Part shown: positions 1 through 7,644 of the stretch, piece by piece
Position numbering within the stretch: position 1 is the first letter of the stretch
Layout: the number at the start of each line of letters is the position of its first letter
Assembly: GCA_027068415.1 (NCBI GenBank)
Contig: JAMOTD010000013.1
Coordinates: 1 to 38,695 of the forward strand
Reading direction: 5' to 3'
DNA: 38,695 nt
Origin: Desulfurobacteriaceae bacterium
GTDB taxonomy: Bacteria; Aquificota; Aquificia; Desulfurobacteriales; Desulfurobacteriaceae
Position numbers and translations under genes: made by a program
Notes under the pieces: model-generated
Databases searched by the model: none
The model's input: only the letters and a program-made list of their open reading frames with translations
Told to the model about the DNA's origin: nothing

Positions 1-311
1 CACTTTAAATCTCACTTGTTCAGATAAAACCGAGCCCGGTGCATATTCAGAAGTCAAAGAGCTACCTATGTATTCCAAGTATAGCAAATTACGGATAAAG
101 GTAGTGAAGTGCAGTGAACCTTGATTAAGGTTATGATAAAGTTCTAATAAAGTCGGGGAAAACGCAAGCAGAACAAGAGTTTAAAGCATGTCGGAATTGA
201 AAAGAGATTCGCTGCAGGTTATAAGAAGTTATCGGGAGCTCCTTTATTATTCTACTGCCGGGAAATTTCTAAGGATAACAGGAAAAGCGCCCGAAAGGGC
301 GCCGAAAGAAA
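1..311. other. Gene-poor left edge
   Basis: I see no convincing gene in the first 311 bases. Plus frame 2 is open from the edge to a stop at 122-124 (about 40 codons) and could be the tail of a gene entering from the left, but nothing in it is recognisable. A 47-codon plus-strand frame starting at 188 lacks a ribosome binding site and runs through the terminator and the end of the superoxide reductase gene, so I do not call it. No tRNA-like or riboswitch-like structure was apparent. The right end holds the terminator of the superoxide reductase operon. Confidence 0.5.
283..302 (-). terminator. Rho-independent terminator of the suf-SOR operon
   Basis: Read on the minus strand, GCGCCC, a TTTC loop and GGGCGC form a perfect 6-bp stem (287-302), followed by TTTT (286-283). 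It starts 9 bases past the superoxide reductase stop codon. Confidence 0.75.
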
Positions 312-647
312 TTACTCCTCAACCTCTACTTTAACCTCTTCGCTGTGCCAGAGGCCGTGGAGGTTGCAGTAGGCGTGGGCAGTTAAAGTTGTAGTTTCCT
401 CAAGCTTAATCTTGAAGACAACTTCGGAAGCTGCCCTTTCAGGCTCAAGGTCTGCCCTTCCGACCAAAAAGTCCCCTGCCCAGAGGGAGATGTGCTCAAT
501 CCAGTGCTCCTTCGTGTTGGGGTGGGGAATGTCTTTACCTACAACAACCCTTACTTCAAACCACTCTCCTTTCTTTACTTTAGCGGGAGCCTCAATTACC
601 GGCGTGTGCTTCCTTTTACCTTCAGGCTCAGGTCCGTGAACTCTCAT
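312..647 (-). CDS. Superoxide reductase (neelaredoxin/desulfoferrodoxin class II)
   Basis: Reduces superoxide to hydrogen peroxide in the cytoplasm, usually with electrons from rubredoxin. At 111 residues it matches the one-iron class: there is no N-terminal desulforedoxin domain. Likely iron ligands are His14 (in KRKHTP), His42 and His48 (in HPNTKEHW), Cys94 and His97 (in CNLHG). The catalytic lysine before His14 is present (Lys13), but the usual preceding glutamate (EKH in Pyrococcus) is replaced by Arg12. A strong AAGGAGGAGG ribosome site precedes the ATG. It is the last gene after sufC and sufB, 27 bases downstream, which suggests joint expression of Fe-S assembly and oxygen defence. A rubredoxin gene lies at 35808 but not in this operon. 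Confidence 0.93.
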   Translation of the reverse strand: MRVHGPEPEGKRKHTPVIEAPAKVKKGEWFEVRVVVGKDIPHPNTKEHWIEHISLWAGDFLVGRADLEPERAASEVVFKIKLEETTTLTAHAYCNLHGLWHSEEVKVEVEE

Positions 648-674
648 CGTTCCTCCTCCTTAGTATAGTAAGTT

Positions 675-1622
675 TTATCTGAGCATTCCCTGAACAATTA
701 CATCAACAGCCTCGTCTTCGGTTAATCCCCTTGCCATAAGGGTTTCAAGCTGTTTCTTATCTATGCTGCCGATTGCCGCCTCGTGGGTAACTTTGGCGGT
801 TTCATCGTTTACAACAACAACGGGAACAGCCTTAACTACAACGTCTTTACCCCTTATAACTTCGGAGCAGTCTATGTGGCCGCGGCACTTTGGAGCGTTT
901 CCGTAGGTTTCCCCCACAAAAGTTGCCTTTGTCTCATCTACCGCAATTATACGGCTCTTTGAGATTCCTCTTGACTCTTCACCATTAAGGTGAATTACGT
1001 CCTCAACGTAGATTTCGTCATCCTTCTTACCAATCATCTTTGTCTCAAAAACGGCAACGCCTTTTTTGTCAACGTTGGCCTTAAGAACTATTCTAACTCT
1101 ACCAGCCCTTCCTCTGGTCTGCTTAAAAATAGAGCGGAAGTAGGCGTTTTCGCCGACGTAGGCATCGGTCTCGGTTTCAAGCTCAACGAAGGTCTCCTCA
1201 CCGTTATAGTGAAGGTCAAGGAACTCAAAGCGAGCGTTCTTCTCTACCCTTACTTTAAGCTTATTTTCGTGCTTGAGCTTTATACCTTCAGCCATTGCAC
1301 CGTAAACCTGAAACTTAACGTCGGCTCCTTCGCCTACGATTATCTCTCCCTCGGTGGTCTGAACCTCGGTAGTTTCTGCGGCGCCGAAGCAGAGGATAAC
1401 CGGTTCCTCAAGTTTTGTTCCGGGCTCAACGTAAACTTTGGTTTTAACCCCTGTCGGAGTCTCAATCACCTCAGAGCGAACTCCGGGAGCCGGATAGCGA
1501 ACAACGATTTTGTTCCTGTCAACAAGCAGGTTAAACCTGTTCTTCTCAAAAAGCTCCCTCGGAAGCCCTACTTGAACGAACTTCTTTCCGATTGTATCAA
1601 GAAGGTTTTTCTTAACTTCCAT
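675..1622 (-). CDS. sufB: SufB/SufD-family Fe-S cluster scaffold
   Basis: Scaffold subunit of a SUF-type Fe-S cluster assembly system, working with the SufC ATPase encoded immediately upstream; the two genes share one base (1622). At 315 residues it is much shorter than SufB of six-gene SUF operons (about 480-495) and has the size of the single SufBD protein of minimal two-gene (SMS-type) systems of archaea and deep-branching bacteria. The C-terminal part carries the family-typical region KCRGHIDCSEVI near residues 240-252 and HEAAIGSID near 280. No SufS, SufU or SufE gene is nearby. Whether it acts as SufB or SufD is not decided by sequence; the minimal system probably has one homomeric scaffold. 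Confidence 0.88.
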   Translation of the reverse strand: MEVKKNLLDTIGKKFVQVGLPRELFEKNRFNLLVDRNKIVVRYPAPGVRSEVIETPTGVKTKVYVEPGTKLEEPVILCFGAAETTEVQTTEGEIIVGEGADVKFQVYGAMAEGIKLKHENKLKVRVEKNARFEFLDLHYNGEETFVELETETDAYVGENAYFRSIFKQTRGRAGRVRIVLKANVDKKGVAVFETKMIGKKDDEIYVEDVIHLNGEESRGISKSRIIAVDETKATFVGETYGNAPKCRGHIDCSEVIRGKDVVVKAVPVVVVNDETAKVTHEAAIGSIDKKQLETLMARGLTEDEAVDVIVQGMLR

Positions 1623-2356
1623 TACTCACCTCCAACGAGCTCAGGGTTCCTAACCTCACACTTAACGCACATCGTCTTAAACTTCTGACCCACCTCTTTG
1701 GGGGAGCCGGTCTGAACTACTTTGCCGTCGCACATTAAAGTTGCCCTATCGGCTATCTCGGCAATCTCCTCTCTGTGGGTAATCATCAAAACGGTGGTTC
1801 CCCTCTCTCTCATGGTCTTAATCATATTGGCAATGTCTTCCATAGAGACGAAGTCAATTCCGCTGTCTGGCTCATCAAGAACTGCAAGCTCGGGCCTCAT
1901 TGCAAGAATTGAGGCAAGCTCAACCCTCTTCCTCTCACCGCCGGAGAGGGTTTCATCAACGAAGCGGTTAAGGTAATTGCAGTCAAGGCCAACAAGCTCA
2001 AGGCACTCTACAACGTCAAGTTCCGGGTTGTTCCTGCCGGAGAGTTTCAGGTACTCCTCAACAGTTATTCCTTCAAACCTTGCAGGGTCCTGCCAGGCAA
2101 GGGTCACGCCGAGCTTTGCCCTCTCGTATATTTCAAGACCGTTAAGGAGTTTATCTCTGAAGATAATTTCTCCGTCTGTAGGCTCTTTTAGGTCGTTAAT
2201 TCCCATTATTAGGGCCGCAAGGGTTGACTTACCGGCACCGTTGGGCCCCAGTATTGCGTGGATTTCCCCTTTATTGACGACAAGGTCAACCCCTTTGAGA
2301 ATAGGCTTGCCGTTTATGGTAAGCTTAACGCTGTTTACCGTTAAAATCGGATTCAT
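1622..2356 (-). CDS. sufC: Fe-S assembly ATPase SufC
   Basis: ABC-type ATPase that drives conformational change in the SufB scaffold. The 244-residue length is typical. Visible motifs are Walker A GPNGAGKST (37-45), ABC signature LSGGERKR (137-144) and Walker B LAVLDEPDSG (157-166), the last with the SufC-typical DSGID continuation. The C-terminus has an extra CVKCEV pair of cysteines that I cannot assign. It is the first gene of the operon sufC-sufB-SOR, with an AGGAGGGAAAGT leader before ATG and a likely promoter at 2385-2413. Confidence 0.95.
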   Translation of the reverse strand: MNPILTVNSVKLTINGKPILKGVDLVVNKGEIHAILGPNGAGKSTLAALIMGINDLKEPTDGEIIFRDKLLNGLEIYERAKLGVTLAWQDPARFEGITVEEYLKLSGRNNPELDVVECLELVGLDCNYLNRFVDETLSGGERKRVELASILAMRPELAVLDEPDSGIDFVSMEDIANMIKTMRERGTTVLMITHREEIAEIADRATLMCDGKVVQTGSPKEVGQKFKTMCVKCEVRNPELVGGE

Positions 2357-2384
2357 ACTTTCCCTCCTTCTCAGGTTAGTTTAA

Positions 2385-2413
2385 ATCTTATAGCCAAATT
2401 TTCGTCGTGTCAA
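2385..2413 (-). promoter_or_regulatory. Promoter of sufC-sufB-SOR
   Basis: On the minus strand a perfect TTGACA (2413-2408) is followed by TATAAG after 15 bases (2392-2387) or TAAGAT after 17 bases (2390-2385). It sits about 30 bases before the sufC start in a short divergent intergenic region. No operator repeat was recognised. Confidence 0.6.
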
Positions 2414-2451
2414 TACTTTACCCATCCTTATTGAGAACAATTCCTGATTAA

Positions 2452-2479
2452 TTGAAAGGGGCGAGTCGTAGAATATATT
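2452..2479 (+). promoter_or_regulatory. Promoter of the RCK/antiporter operon
   Basis: TTGAAA (2452-2457), a 16-base spacer and TATATT (2474-2479) lie 31 bases before the ATG at 2510, which has an AGGTGA ribosome site at 2501-2506. Confidence 0.5.
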
Positions 2480-2509
2480 TCCCAGTCAGTTTAAAGGTTG
2501 AGGTGAAGA

Positions 2510-3916
2510 ATGAAGCTGATAATCGTCGGTGCCGGTGAGGTGGGGAGGGAGCTCCTCAAAAGACTCCAGAAAGAGTGGAGCATAGTAGTAATTGACCAGG
2601 ACGAAGAGAAGCTCAAGAAAATCGTTGAAATACTTAACTCCGAAAGTATGAACAGAGTTTTACTCCTTCAGGGGGACGGAACGAGCAAGCTGATACTGAA
2701 GAAGGCCGGAATAGAGGAGGCAACGGCCTTTACCGCCTGCACCGGCGACGACGAGGTAAACCTTGAGGCGTGCAGGCTGGCAAAGGAGTTTGACGTTCCC
2801 ACAATCTACGCAGTCTCAAACAGCACAGAGCACGACCACCTCTACGAGAGGGAGGGGATTAACTACATAAACAAGGCCGTGGCCACAGCATCCATCCTTG
2901 AGCGGCAGATTGAGTCGGGCGTGGTTGCCCCCACAAACATCGGTTTAGGTCAGGGGGAAATTATTGAGGTGAGCGTGATGCCCACCTCAATTATTGCGGG
3001 CTATCCGGTGGGCAAGTTCTCATCAAGGCGCTGGAGGATAGTTGCAATCTTCAGGGGGGATAAACTAATCCTACCCAAGCCCAGAACGATAGTGAAGCCC
3101 GGAGATAGGGTTTTAATAGTGGGAGACCCGAAAATCCTCAAGTACATAGCGGGGCTTATAAAGTCGGGGGAGCCCCAGTTCCCCCTCCAGTTCGGCGTTG
3201 AGGAGGTTATCTTCCTCCCCGAGGAGAAGGAAGAGGTAATAAAGGACGGAAAGTACTTCTACGAGAATACAAGGGTTCAAAAGGTTTCAATCTACTACTG
3301 TAAAGAGTTTAAAAAGACCACAGCGGAACTTTTCAACCACCTAAAAAAGGGAGAGATAAAAACAAAGAAGCTGAGGCTGTGCGAGAAGGAGTTCTTTAAC
3401 GAGGTTAAAGGGGAGAGTTTCGGCCTGCTTGTAATGCCCGACAAATACAAGGAACTCCCCCTCAATTTCGGAATAAAAACACTCCCCGTTTTAATTGCAG
3501 AGGAGACCCTCTCCCCTGTAATGGTGGCAAGGGGAACGACGCCGGTTGAGAGGATTCTCGTTCCCGTTTCGGGCTCTTTCAGCAGTTTAAGGGCCCTTGA
3601 AGTGGGGATAGAGCTCTCCCTGATGCTCGGTGCAAAGCTGAGCGCCCTTTACGTAGCCCCTTCGGAAAACGACCAGAAGGCAAATCAGCTGAGAGAGAAG
3701 ATTACAAAGCTCTCCCACATGTACAAAACCCCTATTGAGTTTATAAAGAGGGTGGGAAACCCCGTAAGGGAGTTTGCAAAGGAGAGCAGGAATTACAGCC
3801 TTGCCGTAATAGGGGCAAGGAAGGGAAGGAAGGTCAACTGGTTCTCCCCCTACCCTCCCTACTTTATGCTCCACAAGGCAAAGTGCACCTCAATACTAAT
3901 CTGCGTAGGTGAGTAA
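2510..3916 (+). CDS. TrkA-type RCK regulator fused to a universal stress (Usp) domain
   Basis: Cytosolic, nucleotide-binding regulatory subunit for the cation/proton antiporter encoded next. Residues 1-130 form a Rossmann RCK_N domain (GAGEVG at 7-12, with IDQDEEKL as second strand), residues 150-220 an RCK_C (TrkA_C) domain ending near GDRVLIVGDPK, and about 345-466 a UspA-like domain (ERILVPVSGSFSSLRALEVG and late AVIGARKGRK). The 100 or so residues between RCK_C and Usp are not recognised. RCK proteins gate K+ transport in response to NAD(H), ATP or cyclic dinucleotides; which ligand acts here is unknown. The next gene starts 2 bases past this stop, so the two are almost certainly co-translated. 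Confidence 0.85.
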   Translation: MKLIIVGAGEVGRELLKRLQKEWSIVVIDQDEEKLKKIVEILNSESMNRVLLLQGDGTSKLILKKAGIEEATAFTACTGDDEVNLEACRLAKEFDVPTIYAVSNSTEHDHLYEREGINYINKAVATASILERQIESGVVAPTNIGLGQGEIIEVSVMPTSIIAGYPVGKFSSRRWRIVAIFRGDKLILPKPRTIVKPGDRVLIVGDPKILKYIAGLIKSGEPQFPLQFGVEEVIFLPEEKEEVIKDGKYFYENTRVQKVSIYYCKEFKKTTAELFNHLKKGEIKTKKLRLCEKEFFNEVKGESFGLLVMPDKYKELPLNFGIKTLPVLIAEETLSPVMVARGTTPVERILVPVSGSFSSLRALEVGIELSLMLGAKLSALYVAPSENDQKANQLREKITKLSHMYKTPIEFIKRVGNPVREFAKESRNYSLAVIGARKGRKVNWFSPYPPYFMLHKAKCTSILICVGE

Positions 3917-3917
3917 G

Positions 3918-5072
3918 ATGAGTGAGAGCTCCTTCCTTTCAATCCTCCTGATTTCAATCGGAATACTCTTTGTACCCTTTTTGAGCAAACTCTTCAGAAT
4001 CCCCGTTGCGGTAGGTGAAATCCTTTACGGAATAGTTATAGGAAAAAGTTTCCTTGATATAGTTGAGCCCTCCCAGTGGCTCGGCTTCCTCTCAACGTTC
4101 GGCTTCCTGCTATTAATGTTCATTGCCGGCCTTGAAGTTAAACTGAAGGAGATTTACTCTCTCCCTCTAAAAAGCAAGCTCCTCTATACCCTTATACCCT
4201 CACTGGTCTTTATCCTCTCCTTCTGGCTGGGTAAGGAGCTGGACTTCAACGCTCTCATCTGCGTTGCAATAGGGGCAATCTCTGTGGGGATTGTGGTTTC
4301 GGTCTTGAGGGAGAAGGGGCTCCTCTCAACTCCCTACGGAAAGACTGTCTTCCTCGTAGGAATCGTGGGGGAAGTCCTCAGCATCGCCGTCCTTACCTTC
4401 CTCTCACTCTACTACGAGTACGGCTTCGGCCTTGAGTTTTGGCTGGGAATAGGAAAGCTCATTCTCTATCTCTTAGTTGCAAGGGTTGTCCTTCTCTTTT
4501 TAAGGAGCTTTGTCTGGTGGTACCCGGACAGGTTTAAGTTCTTCTTTGAGAAGAACCCCGCAGAAATCGGCGTGAGGATTAGCCTTGCGGTAATGTTTAC
4601 CCTCTCCGTTGCTGCTTCCCTAATTAACATTGAGCCGATAATCGGGGCGTTTATCTCGGGAATGATTTTCGCAACGGTTTTTGAGGAGACCGAGAACATT
4701 GAGGAGAAGCTATCGGGAATAAGCTTCGGTTTCTTAATTCCGATTTTCTTTATCTACGTGGGAATAAACTTCGTAATGCCCCACCTTGACGGCCACACCT
4801 TAAAAGTCTTGGCAATTCTGGTTGTCGCAAGTTTCGGAGTAAAGCTGATTTCGTCCCTCCTGCTGGTTTTTGAAGGGTACTCCCTGAAGGAGGCCGCAGG
4901 GGCGGGAGCTCTCCTCTCTGCTCCCCTAACCCTCGTCATCGTCACGGCGGAGCTGGGTGTAAAGATGGGGTTGATAGACCACCACACGGAGAGCATCTTA
5001 ATACTACTTGCAATAACTACTGGAGTAGGAGCTCCCACCCTCTTTAACCTCCTCCTCAAGGAGAGAGAATGA
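3918..5072 (+). CDS. CPA2-family monovalent cation/proton antiporter
   Basis: Integral membrane antiporter of the KefB/KefC (Na+ or K+/H+) type, about 384 residues with roughly 12 hydrophobic segments, covering only the transport domain. Typical patches are the LMFIAGLEVKL region near residue 75 and the GAFISGMIFATVFEE region near 250. It lacks a fused RCK domain; the RCK protein comes from the gene just upstream. I prefer ATG at 3918, since AGGTGAG at 3907-3913 is well placed for it; an in-frame GTG at 3909 would add three residues. Its end overlaps the next gene by ATGA. Ion selectivity cannot be read from the sequence. Confidence 0.87.
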   Translation: MSESSFLSILLISIGILFVPFLSKLFRIPVAVGEILYGIVIGKSFLDIVEPSQWLGFLSTFGFLLLMFIAGLEVKLKEIYSLPLKSKLLYTLIPSLVFILSFWLGKELDFNALICVAIGAISVGIVVSVLREKGLLSTPYGKTVFLVGIVGEVLSIAVLTFLSLYYEYGFGLEFWLGIGKLILYLLVARVVLLFLRSFVWWYPDRFKFFFEKNPAEIGVRISLAVMFTLSVAASLINIEPIIGAFISGMIFATVFEETENIEEKLSGISFGFLIPIFFIYVGINFVMPHLDGHTLKVLAILVVASFGVKLISSLLLVFEGYSLKEAAGAGALLSAPLTLVIVTAELGVKMGLIDHHTESILILLAITTGVGAPTLFNLLLKERE

Positions 5073-6760
5073 GAGTAGCAATTGTTGACGGCTACGTTGA
5101 CGAGCCTACTTGCCTGGGCGTTCCCCCCTACATCTCAACCTACGTCCGCTACACGGCCGGAGCTCTCGTAGCAGCGGGGGTTCCCGAGGAAGCGGTAGAG
5201 TACTACGCAATTGACCAGCTCAGGAGAGAGCCCGAGCTGAAAGAGGCCCTCTTTGACGCAGACGTAATCTTCCTCATTACAGGAATGACCGTTCCGGGAA
5301 GGTATTTGGGGGGAAAGCCCATAACCGAGAGGGAGATTAAGGAAATCGGGAAAATTCCCGCCTACAAGGTGGTGGGCGGCCCCATAAAGTTCGGCTTTAC
5401 CCTACAGGGGGGGAGCAGGGCAAAGGAGCTCCCCTTTGGCGGCTACCAGCTAATCTGCCGGGGAGACGTTGAGCTCGCCGCCTACTACGTCGGGAAGTAC
5501 CTCGTAGAGGGGAGGGAGCTCCCCGAAGGGGTTTTTAACCAGAAAAGGACGGCAAAGCACGTTGACAAGTTTGCCCCCCTGGGAGCCTTCATAGTTAAAC
5601 ACCACTTTTACTACCCCAACGTAATCTGCGAGATTGAGACCTTCAGGGGCTGTGAGAGGAGAAGGCACTGCTCCTACTGTACAGAGGGCTTCTACGGTAG
5701 CCCCGATGAGAGGGAGCCCGAAAAAATTGTTGAGGAGATAAGGGCACTTTATAGAGAAGGGGTAAAGTACTTCAGAATCGGACGCCAGCCCAACATCTTG
5801 GGCTATAAAGCCGTTAAAACCGAAGGGGAATTCCCCAAGCCAAACCCTGAAGTAATCTGCAACCTCTTTAGGGAAGTTAGGGAAATCGGGGAAATCAGAA
5901 CCCTCCACATAGACAACGTCAACGCAGGAACGATAGACGCCCACCCGGTTGAAAGCGAAAGAGCCCTTGAGTGTATAGCAAAGTACGACACAGAGGGAGA
6001 CGTAGCCCCCTTCGGCCTTGAGACGGCAGACGAGAGAGTAATAGAGAAAAACTTCCTAAAGGTTAACCCTGAGGGAATAAAGAGGGCAATAAGGATAGTA
6101 AACAGGGTGGGGGCCTTTAAAGAGAGGGAAGACGGCCTCTACAAGCTCCTTCCGGGAATAAACTTCTTAGTAGGGCTTCCGGGAGAGACAAAGGAGACCT
6201 TCAGGAAAAACATTGATTTCTTAAAGTCAATTCTTGACGAAGGACTGCTCGTTAGAAGAGTTAACATAAGGCAGGTAATGGTTTTTGAAGGAACGCCCAT
6301 TGCCGAAATGGTTAAGAGACCGAAAACCAAGTACAGAAAGGAGTTTGAGAAGTTTAAGGAGTGGGTTAGGGAAAACTTTGACCTTCCGATGATGAAGAGA
6401 GTCTTTCCCGTCGGGACGGTTATAAGGGACGTCCTCCTTGAAGCCCACGACGGGGAGCACACCCTCGGAAGGCAGCTTGGGAGCTACCCGATTTTGGTAA
6501 GGATTCCGGAAAAGATGGAGCTCTTTAAAAAGGTAAACGTGGTGGTCGTCGGCCACAGGGAGCGCTCGGTAATGGGAATTCCCCTGCCGATAGAGATTAA
6601 CAAAGTAAGTCTGAAACTCCTCTCCTACATTCCGGGAATCTCAAAGAAGAGCGCAACGGAAATCGTCCTGAAGAGGCCTTTTAAGGACAGCGTGGAGCTC
6701 CTATCCCTCTTTCCCCAGCTTGAGCCCTTCGCAAAACACATCTCTTTCAGCAAAGAGTAG
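5069..6760 (+). CDS. Radical SAM protein, COG1031-like, with C-terminal helix-hairpin-helix
   Basis: Predicted radical SAM enzyme of unknown substrate, 563 residues. Residues 1-140 resemble a B12-binding-like Rossmann region (MRVAIVDGYVDEPTCLGVPP; VVGGP at 101-105). The cluster-binding cysteines appear to be Cys195, Cys201 and Cys204 (CERRRHCSYC), an unusual C-x5-C-x2-C spacing. The C-terminal part has a helix-hairpin-helix segment (SYIPGISKKSATEIVLKRPF, about 520-540), suggesting contact with nucleic acid. This domain order matches a family I know mainly from archaea. It overlaps the antiporter gene by ATGA, so it is in the operon, though no functional link to ion transport is evident. Family call is from memory. 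Confidence 0.75.
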   Translation: MRVAIVDGYVDEPTCLGVPPYISTYVRYTAGALVAAGVPEEAVEYYAIDQLRREPELKEALFDADVIFLITGMTVPGRYLGGKPITEREIKEIGKIPAYKVVGGPIKFGFTLQGGSRAKELPFGGYQLICRGDVELAAYYVGKYLVEGRELPEGVFNQKRTAKHVDKFAPLGAFIVKHHFYYPNVICEIETFRGCERRRHCSYCTEGFYGSPDEREPEKIVEEIRALYREGVKYFRIGRQPNILGYKAVKTEGEFPKPNPEVICNLFREVREIGEIRTLHIDNVNAGTIDAHPVESERALECIAKYDTEGDVAPFGLETADERVIEKNFLKVNPEGIKRAIRIVNRVGAFKEREDGLYKLLPGINFLVGLPGETKETFRKNIDFLKSILDEGLLVRRVNIRQVMVFEGTPIAEMVKRPKTKYRKEFEKFKEWVRENFDLPMMKRVFPVGTVIRDVLLEAHDGEHTLGRQLGSYPILVRIPEKMELFKKVNVVVVGHRERSVMGIPLPIEINKVSLKLLSYIPGISKKSATEIVLKRPFKDSVELLSLFPQLEPFAKHISFSKE

Positions 6761-6778
6761 GGGGAGCTCCCCCTACTC
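6755..6778. terminator. Perfect 24-bp palindrome spanning both stop codons of convergent genes
   Basis: GAGTAGGGGGAG (6755-6766) is followed directly by its reverse complement CTCCCCCTACTC (6767-6778). The plus-strand radical SAM gene ends in GAG TAG inside the left arm and the minus-strand aldolase gene ends in GAG TAG inside the right arm. Only 12 bases separate the two stop codons. There is no T-tract, so it is not a standard intrinsic terminator, but it could form a hairpin at the 3' end of both mRNAs. Confidence 0.6.
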
Positions 6779-7567
6779 AAGGTACTTTGCGGCCTCTTTT
6801 GCAGTTTTACCCTCGTGAACTATCGCGGCAATAGCCCTAACGATTTTCTCGGGGTTCTCGTGCTGGAAGGCGTTCCTTCCGATTGAGACTCCCCTGGCAC
6901 CGGCTTTCATTGCCCCTTCAACCATCTCCAAAATCTCCATGTCGTTACTCATCTTGGGGCCGCCGGCGATTACAACGGGAATGGGACAGCCTTCGGTAAC
7001 CTTCTTGAAGGAATCGGGGTCTCCGGTATAGACAACCTTAACAATATCAGCCCCGAGCTCCGCCGCAACCCTCGCACAGTGGGCAACTACTTCGGGGTCG
7101 TAGGGGTTTTTAATGTGCTCGCCCCGGGCGTACATCATTGCAATCAAAGGCATTCCCCACTCAAGGCAGCTTTCTGAGACCTTTCCGAAGTCCTCAAGCA
7201 TCTTGTCCTCGTTTATATCCCCGAGGTTAACGTGAACGGAGACTCCGTCAGCGCCAAGCTTTATGGCCTCCTCAACTGTGCAAACGAGAACCTTTGAGTT
7301 GGGCTTGGGGGAGAGGTTTGTGCTTGCAGAGAGGTGAACGATGAGGCCTACGTCCTTGCCCCCCTTCCTGTGGCCGTGGCGAACGAGACCCTTGTGGATA
7401 ATAACGGCGTTTGCCCCACCGTTTGCAACTTTGTCAATAGACTCTCTGATGTTGATAATACCGGGAATGGGGCCCATTGAGACGCCGTGGTCCATCGGAA
7501 TAATAACGGTGTTCCCGGTCTCCCTGCTTACAATCCTCTCCATTCTGATTGCCTTTCCGATTTTCAT
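6773..7567 (-). CDS. DhnA-family class I aldolase / ADH synthase-like
   Basis: A TIM-barrel Schiff-base aldolase of the DhnA family, 264 residues. Known members are archaeal-type class I fructose-bisphosphate aldolase and 2-amino-3,7-dideoxy-D-threo-hept-6-ulosonate (ADH) synthase, the first step of the alternative 3-dehydroquinate route. Likely catalytic residues are Asp26 (PMDHGVS), Tyr146 (MMYARG) and Lys177 ([10 protein letters not shown]), with a phosphate site VVIAGGPK and GVSIGRN. The pattern closely recalls Methanocaldococcus MJ0400 (ADH synthase). No dehydroquinate synthase II gene is adjacent to settle the choice. It is the last gene of the minus-strand operon, 77 bases after gmhA. 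Confidence 0.85.
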   Translation of the reverse strand: MKIGKAIRMERIVSRETGNTVIIPMDHGVSMGPIPGIINIRESIDKVANGGANAVIIHKGLVRHGHRKGGKDVGLIVHLSASTNLSPKPNSKVLVCTVEEAIKLGADGVSVHVNLGDINEDKMLEDFGKVSESCLEWGMPLIAMMYARGEHIKNPYDPEVVAHCARVAAELGADIVKVVYTGDPDSFKKVTEGCPIPVVIAGGPKMSNDMEILEMVEGAMKAGARGVSIGRNAFQHENPEKIVRAIAAIVHEGKTAKEAAKYLE

Positions 7568-7644
7568 AACAGAAACCTCCGAAAAGATTATTTTTTCAGG
7601 GATTATTTAAAGGTGGGATTTTACTATTCCGGCAGGACTTTAGA

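Noticed and set aside
188-340. Plus-strand open frame of 47 codons starting ATG 188
   Set aside because: No ribosome site, no recognisable sequence, and it runs through the terminator and into the superoxide reductase 3' end.
990-1688. Plus-strand 232-codon open frame opposite sufB
   Set aside because: Exact antisense shadow of a well-supported gene; no family resemblance and no ribosome site.
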